A DNA stretch of 64,000 nt, taken from NCBI GenBank assembly GCA_017163975.1, contig JAFFSR010000033.1:886501-950500 (forward strand), given 5' to 3'. The DNA comes from Anastatus disparis (Eukaryota > Arthropoda > Insecta > Hymenoptera > Eupelmidae). The notes under the pieces are model-generated. The model was not told where the DNA came from. It worked only from the letters and a program-made list of their open reading frames with translations, and searched no databases. Each line of letters opens with the position of its first letter. Position 1 is the first letter of the stretch. Positions 55,367-64,000 of this stretch are shown here, one piece after another. The position numbers were made by a program, and so were the translations under genes.

Positions 55367-55618
55367 CATATCACAAGGAAATTTACACATCAAAACTAAT
55401 TCTCTAATGTAAAGAATAAAAAATTAAATTAATAGAATTTTTAAATTTTGATATGGGAATACTTTTTATAAATAACTTTTTAATAACTTTGAAAAATGAT
55501 AAATTTTTTAAATAACTTCTGGTATTGAATGCTAATTAAATTTAGTTTTAAGATGAAGATAATTATTCAAGTTGGGAATGTATTTAATGAAATAGTATAA
55601 CTATTTATAAGTTATCAC
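55021..55618. other. Noncoding AT-rich stretch with TA tracts
   Basis: TA tracts at 55021-55040 and 55320-55362; ATTT repeats at 55041-55058. Otherwise featureless. Confidence 0.5.
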
Positions 55619-56157
55619 TTAAGGAGGTACCTTCGTCCACTTGATAGAATTAGCATCAATATAAAAAAAAAGAAATGATTTTTATTTAAAACTAAAACAT
55701 TAAAATTAATTAAAGAGCTAAGATCATCATCTTTACTGTCCAAATCATTTACATGCTCTTTTTACGAAATTTGAAAATTTGAGGTTACGGTGCGTTTTTG
55801 CCACCATCCGCTATGTACGATAAAAGTAACTAGATCCGTACATAAATGAATAATTTATTCATTTATATTTCCGTGTAAAAATAATGAAAGTTTCTGAAAA
55901 TTATTTTATACGTTGCCAGTAATATTATGTTTACCCTCAAAAAATTTCATTTTATTCTGTTTTTTTATTTTAAGATCAACTACAATATTAAAGTTTCCCC
56001 ATAAAAACCAATGTGATATAATTATTCTAATTTTTTATTAACGAGATAACGAGTCTTCATGAAATTTCATATGTGCATTTTAGACATAAAAACCAACAAT
56101 TTTGCATAGTTTCGTCCAAATCTGTTTTGTCATACTAAAGCGAAGGTACCTTCTTAA
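55619..56157. mobile_element. TTAA-flanked element, 539 bp
   Basis: TTAAGGAGGTACCTTCG at the left and CGAAGGTACCTTCTTAA at the right are inverse with one mismatch. The interior is not palindromic and not coding. TTAA ends fit a piggyBac-like MITE. Confidence 0.65.
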
Positions 56158-56423
56158 TAATAATTTTTTAATCTTTTTATTCATAGTTTAAAATAATATT
56201 AAATATATGATTATCATTTTAATAGTTTTTATCAAATATCATGTAAATTTTATAAGTATATATTATTTATGAAGATGTAAAATGGACAGTACACTTGCAC
56301 TGATAAATATTGACTATATTTCCATTGCATTTCAAAATTTTTAATAAAGAGATGCATTAACATATAATATGTATCACGAAGATTATTCAGTTAAATTCTT
56401 AAATAAATCTATTCATTAGTTAT
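56158..56423. other. Noncoding AT-rich stretch
   Basis: No supported feature. Confidence 0.4.
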
Positions 56424-56452
56424 TGTGTGTGTGCGTGTGCGTGTGCGTGTGC

Positions 56453-56483
<31 letters not shown>

Positions 56484-56489
56484 TGTGTA
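56424..56489. repeat. GT/GC alternating microsatellite
   Basis: TGTGTGCG, then uninterrupted GCGCGCGC and GTGTGTGT for about 65 bases of alternating purine-pyrimidine, a sequence class able to adopt Z-DNA. Confidence 0.9.
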
Positions 56490-57920
56490 TGATTTCAGTA
56501 CGTCAAAAATATCTCGAGAACTGCTCGATGGATTTGCTGCAAATTTTGCATGCAATTTATTTTTTCGTCTAACTGGGGGAAAAGCTATTGAAAATTGATC
56601 TTCTTAGTTCAGTTTTTTTTAGAGCCATTTAAATAATTTAAAAAAAATGTTGATATTTTATTTTTTTGTTATTTGACGTAAACTAATCTAAGAATTTTTT
56701 TGAAAATTTGTATGAACATTACTAGCGACTGCCAAAAAAAGAAAAACTTTTACTAACTGATTTTCTTAGCGCACTTTTAATTTTAAAGCAATTTGAAAAT
56801 TTTGAAAAAAAAAATTTTTCTTCATTTTTCTTTTATTTTATGAAAACTATTCGATAGATTTGCTCCAAAATTTGTATGCAAGTTATTCGCTATTGTCTGA
56901 GGAAAATCAACTTTGAAAAATTCATTTCTTTGGCGCAGTTTTAGTTTTAGAGCATTTAGAAAATTTTTGAAAAATTGTTTATTTTTTATTTTTTTTAAAT
57001 TACACAAAAACCATTTGTTAGATTTGCTCTAAAATCATTATGCAAATTATTCGTTATTGCCTTAATAAAACAAGCTTTGAAAAACTTATTTTTTGGTGCA
57101 GTTTTAATTTAAGAGCATTTTGAATATTTTTTAAAAAAATTTTCCATTTTTTTTGGGTTTTACGTAAACTACTCTAAGAATTTGTTTAAAAATTTGTATA
57201 GTAATTATTTGTTTCTGTTAAAATAATAAAAACATTTGAAAACTGATTTTCTTGTACACTATTAATTTTAGAGCATTTTGAAAATTTTTAAAAAAGTTGT
57301 TATTTTTTATTATTTTTCTATTTTACGAAAACCATTAGATTGATTTGCTCCAAAATTTTTATGCAAGTTATTCGCTATTGTCTAACAGAAATAAGCTTTG
57401 GAAAACTTATTTTCTTAGTGCAGTTTTAATTTAAGAGTATTTTGAAAAAATGTTTATTTTTCATTTTTTTTATATTACACTAAAACCATTCGATAGATTT
57501 GCTATAAAATTATTATGAAAATTATTCGTTATTGCCTTAATGAAACAAGCTTTGGAAAACTTATTTTCTTAGCGCAGTTATAATTTTAGAGCATTTTGAA
57601 AATTTTGAAAAAAATTTATTTTAAATTTTTCATTTTTTTGGATCTTACGTAGACTACTCTGAGAATTTGCTTGAAAATATGTATCGAAATTATTTGATAC
57701 TGTTAAAATAATAAAAACATTTGAAAACTGATTTTTTTGGCATACTATTAATTTTATTATTTTTCTATTTCTCGGAAACCATTCGATAGATTTGCTCTAA
57801 AATTTGTATGTAAGTTATTCACTATTGTCTAAAGAAAATATGATTTGAAAAACTCATTTTCTCAGTGCAGTTTTAATTTAAGAGAATTTCGAAAATTTTC
57901 ATACAAATATTTATTTTTCA
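56490..57920. repeat. ~165-bp tandem array, copy 2
   Basis: Same start (TTTCAGTACGTCAAAAATATC...) and same units as 19.6 kb but about three units longer. Related frames such as 56822-57007 are non-coding by-products. Confidence 0.75.
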
Positions 57921-58117
57921 TTTATCTTCTTTCTTAGCGTGGTTACGATTAGAAATTTCATTGTCATCATTCTTTTAAAGTACAAATTTATAAATAAATA
58001 TTAATGTTAGACAATTTTTCCATATTAAAATCACATTTAAATAAATATAAAAATATTAATGAAACTCAAAGAGCTCTATGAGAAAGCATTCCGCCAAAGC
58101 ACTTGGCAGCGTTTTTT
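57921..58117 (+). pseudogene. Truncated second copy of the Helitron KELYEKA start
   Basis: Near-identical to 20480-20650: TTCTTTCTTAGCGTGGTTAC, then an AT-rich leader, then ATGAAACTCAAAGAGCTCTATG and TTGGCAGCGTTTTT, after which homology stops abruptly at 58117. Only about 18 codons of the frame remain. The leader is conserved between copies as strongly as the codons. Confidence 0.65.
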
Positions 58118-58691
58118 AAAGTGTATTTCATAAAAATTATGTTCAAACGATATTAAAAAAAATATTTTCATATCATGTTATGATAATTTTTCAAATGAGA
58201 TAATTTGATGTATTTTAAAAATTAATATGTTTCTCTTATAAAAAATATTATTGCTTTAATGAAATGAATTTTAATATATTTAATTGTTAACAATTTTTAT
58301 ATAAATGACAATTCATTTAAATACAAACACGTGTACAAATAAATATGTAATTAAGGTAAACATAATTTTAATATATTAAAATGCAATTTTAATATATTAA
58401 AATGCAATTTTAATATATTTAATTGTTAACAATTTTTATATAAATGACAAATTATTTAAATACTAACACGTGTACAAATGAAAATGTAATTAAGGTTAAA
58501 TGTATGTCATTTATAAAAAATTGTTAACAAGTAACTTTTTGAATAATATATTTTCATGAAAACTAATTTAAATACTTTATTCTCTAAATGATAACTGAAT
58601 AAAATTTTAATTTAATAAATTTAGTCATACAATTATAAATATATAATATTTATATAACTGTTTATCAAATAAAATTTTTATTTTTTTAATA
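58118..58691. repeat. AT-rich DNA with a 139-bp tandem duplication
   Basis: TAATTGTTAACAATTTTTATATAAATGACAA occurs at 58281 and 58420 with about 120 bp of shared sequence, including ACACGTGTACAAAT. The rest is featureless. Confidence 0.6.
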
Positions 58692-58824
58692 TACACTCGA
58701 CGGACATTGATTCGTGTGGAACGTTTTAAAATTGTACAATGCTATTGGATAATACTGTTGTATCGGTTATTCTCATTAGAGGATTTCAAAAACGTTCCAC
58801 ACGAATTAATGTCCGTCGAGTGTA
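58692..58824. mobile_element. 133-bp TA-flanked MITE
   Basis: TACACTCGACGGACATTGAT... and its inverse form TIRs of about 35 bp (36 with one or two mismatches), with TA at each end. A 60-base loop. Mariner-like by target and size. Confidence 0.75.
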
Positions 58825-59619
58825 TATATTAAAAAAATAATTATTACAATAGATTGTAGTTAAATAAAAATGTTTATTTTAATAATTATAGCGTTGAAAT
58901 TTACTTTGATGAAAATGTTATTTGATTGACATTTACAGTATTATTTTAACTATATTTGAAAGGTTACTTGTCATTAATGAAAAAATATTTAATCATTTAA
59001 ATTAATAATTTATTAATATCAAGAATTTTCTGAAAATTATAATATTTATGATATGCAAATCTTACTTGTGATACATACACTTTGTTATATTTGTATCTCA
59101 TTAAAATTTTATATTAGATGCAAAAAGGATTGTCAAGTAATTGCAAATAGTTATTTTATTATTCTGAAATATTCAAATTCAAAATTAACCAAAAATGTGT
59201 ATTTTAACCTTATGGTTTTTTAATTTAAATTTCGTATTTCATATATATAAAATACATTTGTGAAGATATTTTTATTAGAAATAAACACAGAATTTTTTTC
59301 AAGCATGTTTCACGTAAAAATTAATTACATAATTCAAATTCATTGTCATATATTAAGGTCTGGAAATTATAGTTGTTACTCAGCTTCCAGTTCTCAGTTT
59401 ATTCATATCAAATATCCTACTATCTTTGTTTTTCTTATGAAACTAGATTGAGAAATAGTCACTTGATGAAATAAATTATACGCTTTTTTACTTTAAGCAC
59501 ATGTGTACATATATTTTTATATTATGTTTCATAAAATTATTTTTAATTTTATTCAATACTCAAAATTAACTTAAATTAATTAATTTTTATTTACTTAAAA
59601 TTAGTAATTTATACATAAT
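58825..59619. other. Noncoding AT-rich stretch
   Basis: The frame at 59260-59451 has no recognised domain. Nothing else. Confidence 0.4.
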
Positions 59620-59665
59620 AATATAATAAAAGAAAATTCAACCGAGCGACGTTAGGAGCGAAAAA
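59620..59665 (+). mobile_element. Helitron 3'-end fragment, incomplete
   Basis: CATAATAATATAATAAAAGAAAATTCAACCGAGCGACGTTAGGAGCG matches the 3' end at 60520-60580, but diverges before the CTAG terminus. Confidence 0.45.
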
Positions 59666-59945
59666 CTTCAATATAATTAATACCTATCAACGTAAAACCC
59701 GTTAAATTGTGTAACAATTTTCAACAGTTGATAAATATTATGTAAATCATATAATATATATATCAATTTTAAATTATTAATAATTAATTTAAAACTCAAA
59801 AGTAACTATTTTAAAACGGAATATGGAAGATAAACATGCATCGTTTTATTCCTTAAATATCACGAATTAAAATATTAATTATTACTAATTTTAAAGTGTT
59901 ATATATTATGTAAATAATTCTATATTTAATAATTTTTAATTCTAG

Positions 59946-60165
59946 TAACAGGAAAAGCCGCCCGAAAAGAGATTAATAATTACATTTTCTGCGAAATATT
60001 GCCCTTAAATCGAGTAGATGAAATGTCAGTCTTAGTTGTAAAAAAAGACAATAAGCATCGCAAATTTACGCTCTTATTTCATAATATAATAGCACCAACA
60101 TTGGTCCCTAAAATTCAAGCTATAGTACTACTTGAAATTATATCGCTACTCTATTTTAAGTACCT
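59946..60165 (+). pseudogene. Decayed Ty3/gypsy RT fragment (probable)
   Basis: One phase is open for about 70 codons and reads ARKEINNYIFCEILPLNRVDE followed by MSVLVVKKDNKHRKFTLLF. The order EI..YI..EIL, then ...VLVVKKD, matches the start of gypsy reverse transcriptases (finger region), compare SAYNAPAFVVKKK in the 15.6-kb element. No further RT motif follows. The assignment is tentative. Confidence 0.35.
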
Positions 60166-60519
60166 TAGTACATAAATTAGATATACTTAATTTAGAAGCT
60201 ATTTTAATAATACTTTGCTTTCTCCGTGCAGTTGTTAGTTCTAGTAAACGTCAAATACCATTTTCGATTATTTCATGGTTCGCGATTGAAACACGTGATT
60301 AAAAAGAATGAATTCATATTTTATTTTTTCATTGATTCTAATGCAATTTAGTAGAACAAATTCTTAATTCATCATGATATAATTTGTATTTCAACAATTT
60401 CTATGCACATTGTAACTTTAATTAATCTTTTTTATAAAAATATAAAAATTTAATTCAGTACAAAAAAACTAGAATATCAAAATTCATAAGTTGCGGCAAT
60501 TCTATTTTATTTTAAAATT

Positions 60520-60594
60520 GGCTAATTAATGCATAATAATATAATATATGAAAATTCAACCGAGTGACATTAGGAGCGAAGTATTTTTTGCTAG
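60520..60594 (+). mobile_element. Helitron 3' end with CTAG terminus
   Basis: AAAATTCAACCGAGTGACATTAGGAGCGAAGTATTTTTTGCTAG, the best preserved 3' end of the family in plus orientation. It is followed at once by TCTAACATTAAACCC, which looks like a 5' terminus. Confidence 0.55.
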
Positions 60595-61068
60595 TCTAAC
60601 ATTAAACCCATATACGATGCACGCCGACAGGCACACTTACAAACGACACAAATTCATGCTCTAAAATAACATACACTATCAGCAACACGCTAAAACGTTT
60701 ACATAAACACACCATTAACCAAATGTACACCTACACACATAACACATACACATACATACATACTCAAAAACACACACACGCACGCGTGTACACACATACA
60801 TAAACACGCACATATACACACACACAATGACAATTACACAGAAAAAAATACTGAAGCACAGACAAACATACTGGCATGCACATACACAGTAATAGACTCA
60901 TTGAAAAACTTACTTACCGAAATATACACATTTATCAACACACATACCTACCGACATAGACAAACCAACACCAATACACACAAAAACATACACAGAGCCA
61001 CAAATACAATACGACACACTTTTTAACCGGTATGAACACTTTCACTAATACACATACACACTATACAT

Positions 61069-61147
<79 letters not shown>

Positions 61148-61180
61148 TACACACACACATATGTACACACCAATGACACA
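60595..61180. repeat. CA-rich degenerate microsatellite region
   Basis: It starts at a Helitron-like 5' terminus. CACACA and ACATACA motifs throughout, with near-pure (CA)n at 61071-61145. The His/Thr-rich frame at 61032-61214 is not a gene. Confidence 0.8.
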
Positions 61181-61883
61181 CTCACATTCTGTAACAGGAT
61201 TTAATTTTGTTTAATATTCTAATGTATAGAAATATTCAAAACTATTCTTATTTAATGAATGAATCAATTATTAAATTAATTGTTAACAATCACTTTATAC
61301 AAATACATATTTAATTATATATATTTTTGTATGCGTTTGTATATATTAGTTTATTCAAATAAAGACACTTTTTACTATTGCGATTGTAGCTCCAAAGTTA
61401 ATTAGAAAAAATTTTCAATATGCACAAATGACCACTAATATTAGAAATAACTTAATTAACTTAAATTATTAGTATTCTTATTTTATGAAAAACTATTTTT
61501 GTTTCACGAAAAAGTGGAATGTTTTTTAGAATCAAAACAAATAATTTGTTACTAAATAGAGTTCTATGCATTTCAATGTAACCAGAAAGTAACTGTTTCA
61601 AAATTGTTCAGAAAAATTATGTAAACGTTAACAGTATGGTATATTACTGATGTTTGATCTAAAAAATATAGTCCGGAAGCCAGCGGCCAATTTCTGTGAC
61701 TAATTTTCTCTCGACTGAAAACTTGTAAACTGGCTAAGAAAATTATACCCCATAGCTTAATGAACGTCAGCTGGCGCACTATGGGTGGGTTGGACCACTA
61801 CAGCCTCCCAAACACGTGAATAAGAATCATTTTATCATTTCCTCTTGATTAAAATTTTGTAAGATGATAGTTAAAATTGTACT
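61181..61883. other. Noncoding AT-rich stretch
   Basis: A 68-codon minus-strand frame (61573-61779) lacks any motif I recognise. No other features. Confidence 0.4.
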
Positions 61884-62262
61884 TTAAGGGGAGACACAAG
61901 TAAAACACACAAAAAATGAGGTTTTTTAGTTTTAACTTTTGATCCATAGCACCTGCAATGTTATCCATGCGTAATGTTATTCAAAATCATCTAAAGAATC
62001 TATAACAAAATTTTCAGCTCGAAATATTAAAAACTGTGGGACTAGTTCCATTTTAACGACTGCTCGATTCAGTGATAAGTGAGGAAGCGTTAAAATGGAA
62101 CTAGTCACACAGTTTTTAATATTTCGAGCTGAAAATTTTTTTATAGATCCTTTAGATGATTTTGAACAACATTACGCATGGATAACATTGCAGGTGCTAT
62201 GGATCAAAAGTTAAAACTAAAAAACCTCATTTTTTGTGTATTTTACTTGTGTCTCCCCTTAA
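61884..62262. mobile_element. 379-bp TTAA-flanked perfect-type palindrome
   Basis: TTAAGGGGAGACACAAGTAAAA at the left and its inverse at the right; arms of about 165 bp pair almost completely (AGTTTTAACTTTTGATCCAT; AATGTTATCCATGCGTAATG; TAGTTCCATTTTAACG) around a short loop at 62065. TTAA at both ends. Noncoding. Confidence 0.8.
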
Positions 62263-62289
62263 TAAAAACAAAAGTTTGATGGGGTCCAA

Positions 62290-63386
62290 GGATGTTCAGA
62301 TTTTTCGTCACTGCAGGCAGCTGTGCCTGCTCTAGAGGATGTACTGTCCGGCAGGCTTGACTTAATTCAAAATACTTTTGAGGCTTTTGAAAGTCACGTC
62401 AAGAATATTAGAAAGAGATTTCTTGTCCACTTTGAATAATAAAATTAAAACAATTATTAAAACTATAAGCAATAAATTTAATAATCTAGAAACATTTCTT
62501 AATAATGAGTTCAGTGGAATGGACCGGGGCATCTTGGACCTTTCATCTGGGGTGGGTAGCGTGGCGCAGGCCGTTGCCGATCTCACGAATAAACAAACTC
62601 CAAATTCACACATCCAGGGTTATAGACATAACTGAAACACAAGCATCACAAATGTACACAGTAATTAATGGTGAGGCACCCATATCAGGTTGAGAAGGAG
62701 TGTGGTTCCGGGGATGGTATATTAGTGATCTCTGGCGGGCTAGACTGCTCAACAGTCAATGTTGGGCCAGAGGATTACGCTTGTGCTGTTCTTGGCGCCA
62801 TGCTCCCGATAATCAAGCATGCAAATACAATTTCAGTTAAGGAAACCACTAAATATGATGATATGAACGGGGTGTCTGCAGAACGTGGAATCGGTGGCGG
62901 TCCGAGGGGTGCGTTCTCATTGCTGGTAAGATTATGAGGAGGATCTGGCGCAAAAGGTATTTTTGACTAAGCGACAATTGACAGATTTTTCGACTGCAGA
63001 TCTTTATTTCCCCCTTCTCGGCGAATTGTCCAACATCAAACGTCACAATTCGATATTTATAGATGAATTCTTGCCTAAAGATAAATATGTTAATTTAAAA
63101 AGCATGCCAGAGAAAAAGGCTTAAAATTTGTTTGGCATCGACGTGATAAATTTTTGGTGAGGAGGGGGAAAGGAGAGAGATGAGAGGGTACACAGTTTTG
63201 GTAGTGAAAATGATTTGGATAAATTGACTGGTAGCACAAAATCAAATGTAAATGTGAATGGGAAAAATTCTGAAACTCCATCGAATAACATATGTAGTAA
63301 AGTTTTTGAACAGCAAAATATAGCGACAAACCAAGCATCAATTAAAGATAATGGAGTAACATCGAAAGCGGCCTCTCCCCAATGAT
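62290..63386 (+). pseudogene. LINE ORF1 remnant at the right edge
   Basis: Several plus-strand phases carry one protein. First comes a helical, coiled-coil-like stretch LSGRLDLIQNTFEAFESHVKN, moving by frameshift at about 62400 into LNNKIKTIIKTISNKFNNLET (62378-62635). Near 63.0 kb another phase reads FSTADLYFPLLG then HNSIFIDEFLPKDKYVNLK and, further on, ERVHSFGSENDLDKL, which is like the C-terminal domain of coiled-coil LINE ORF1 proteins. At least four shifts or stops occur. It lies immediately upstream of an endonuclease on the same strand, as ORF1 should. The chaperone/RNA-binding role is known for the family, not shown here. Confidence 0.55.
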
Positions 63387-63419
63387 AGCACCAGGCCTCC
63401 AGTGGGAGTCGTGCAGAAA

Positions 63420-64000
63420 GGAGAGGTGAGCTGCGAGCGTGCTTTCTGAATGTGACTTCATTAAGAACTCATATTGGGCGGGTACGTGGAATCCTAAGTA
63501 GTGTAGTCCTTCTTACGACATATTTGAAGTAGCTAAGACCTGGCTGGGTCGGTCTGTTTCTGATGACGTCATTCAGGTCGAGGGGTATAAATTGTTTAGA
63601 CAGGACAGAAATCTGCACGGTGGAGGAGTTGTCTTGTATATTAAAAACAATTTAAAATGTACTATTTTGGTTGCTTTGGATACTCAAACTAGTCATAGTG
63701 AAGGTGAACCGGAGGTTCTTGAATGTATTTTATGTTCTATGCAAATGGGCAGCTCTGAACCCGTGTTAGTTTCTGTTATTTATCAGCCTCCTGCTATTTT
63801 GTTCATTAGAAACAGATTTTTAAAATATTTTGAAAACTTATGCCTCTCATTACTCTCATAAAATTATAATAGAAGACCTGAATGCCGATCTCCTGCGTAA
63901 GAGCAGTGATGCCAAATTTCTCAATAAGTTGTCGGCTGAGCTTTTATTACAGTTGCTCCAGCACGGTGCCACGCATCATACTCTGATGTCTCACACGTGG
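63420..64000 (+). pseudogene. LINE ORF2 endonuclease (N-terminal part), runs off the window
   Basis: Starting about 63430 the sequence reads LRACFLNVTSLRTHIGRVRGI, the usual opening of an apurinic endonuclease with the Asn. At about 63540 it reads AKTWLGRSVSDDV, where the metal-binding Glu of the usual ETWL is Lys. The frame at 63592-63861 follows, with RQDRNLHGGGVVLYIKNNL and VLVSVIYQPPA. After a one-base shift it reads IIIEDLNADLLRKS (catalytic DxN) and THHTLMSHTW at the edge. The endonuclease nicks target DNA for integration. Frameshifts and the Glu change make it inactive. Same LINE group as the 37-kb remnant (PTHH...SHKWLDL). Confidence 0.75.

Overview
This is AT-rich eukaryotic nuclear DNA, most likely from an arthropod and probably an insect. 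The reasons are insect-type Maverick/Polinton genes, Helitrons, jockey/CR1-like LINEs, a Ty3/gypsy element, an arthropod-style TATA + TCAGT core promoter, and long CA, TA and GA microsatellites. There is no operon structure and no intact host gene. I could not fix the species. The window is a repeat-dense graveyard in which mobile elements are nested inside one another.

Region 1 (1-8.3 kb): AT-rich tandem repeats (147-bp and ~175-bp periods), then the capsid half of a Maverick/Polinton (adintovirus-like) endogenous virus. Minus-strand genes are a small conserved protein (2379-2639), a conserved protein ending in a domain that resembles DUF8207 (2671-3666) and the packaging ATPase (3710-4406). 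Plus-strand genes are a fused phospholipase A2-like/pX-like/adenain-like protease frame (4505-5650), penton-like minor capsid protein (5696-6322), a 48-codon gene (6322-6468), major capsid protein (6499-7702) and a conserved unknown (7742-8216). The two blocks diverge from a 98-bp spacer. The six larger genes each carry at least one stop or frameshift, so the copy is dead. No integrase or protein-primed DNA polymerase is visible.

Region 2 (8.3-23.3 kb): foldback elements, a minus-strand LINE (12.2-14.9 kb), a gypsy pol remnant (14.9-16.5 kb), Helitron ends, a mariner-like MITE, and a Helitron 5' coding segment that includes a ULP1-like protease.

Region 3 (23.3-32.3 kb): an 8.94-kb foldback element with near-perfect terminal inverted repeats and an 11-bp target-site duplication. 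Its arms are satellite-like arrays (447-bp higher-order unit on the right) and its loop holds a LINE tail. A solo LTR sits in the right arm. The element has inserted into a ~165-bp tandem array.

Region 4 (32.3-45.9 kb): the rest of that array, a Helitron Rep fragment interrupted by a palindromic element, LINE remnants, GA-rich arrays, Helitron termini in head-to-tail order, a TIR-bounded element with a short coding-like segment, and a 2.5-kb minisatellite next to a Helitron 5' end.

Region 5 (45.9-52.7 kb): the most complete Helitron, on the minus strand, carrying a ULP1-like cysteine protease, a charged repeat region, HUH Rep and part of a PIF1-like helicase, all disrupted. Two palindromic elements with TTAA or TTAA-like ends lie inside it.

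Region 6 (52.7-64 kb): a GC-richer island with two hairpins, more palindromic elements (one inside a TA microsatellite, others bounded by TTAA), a second copy of the GT-repeat/165-bp-array/Helitron-start module, Helitron 3' ends, CA-rich DNA, and a LINE whose ORF1 and endonuclease run off the right edge.
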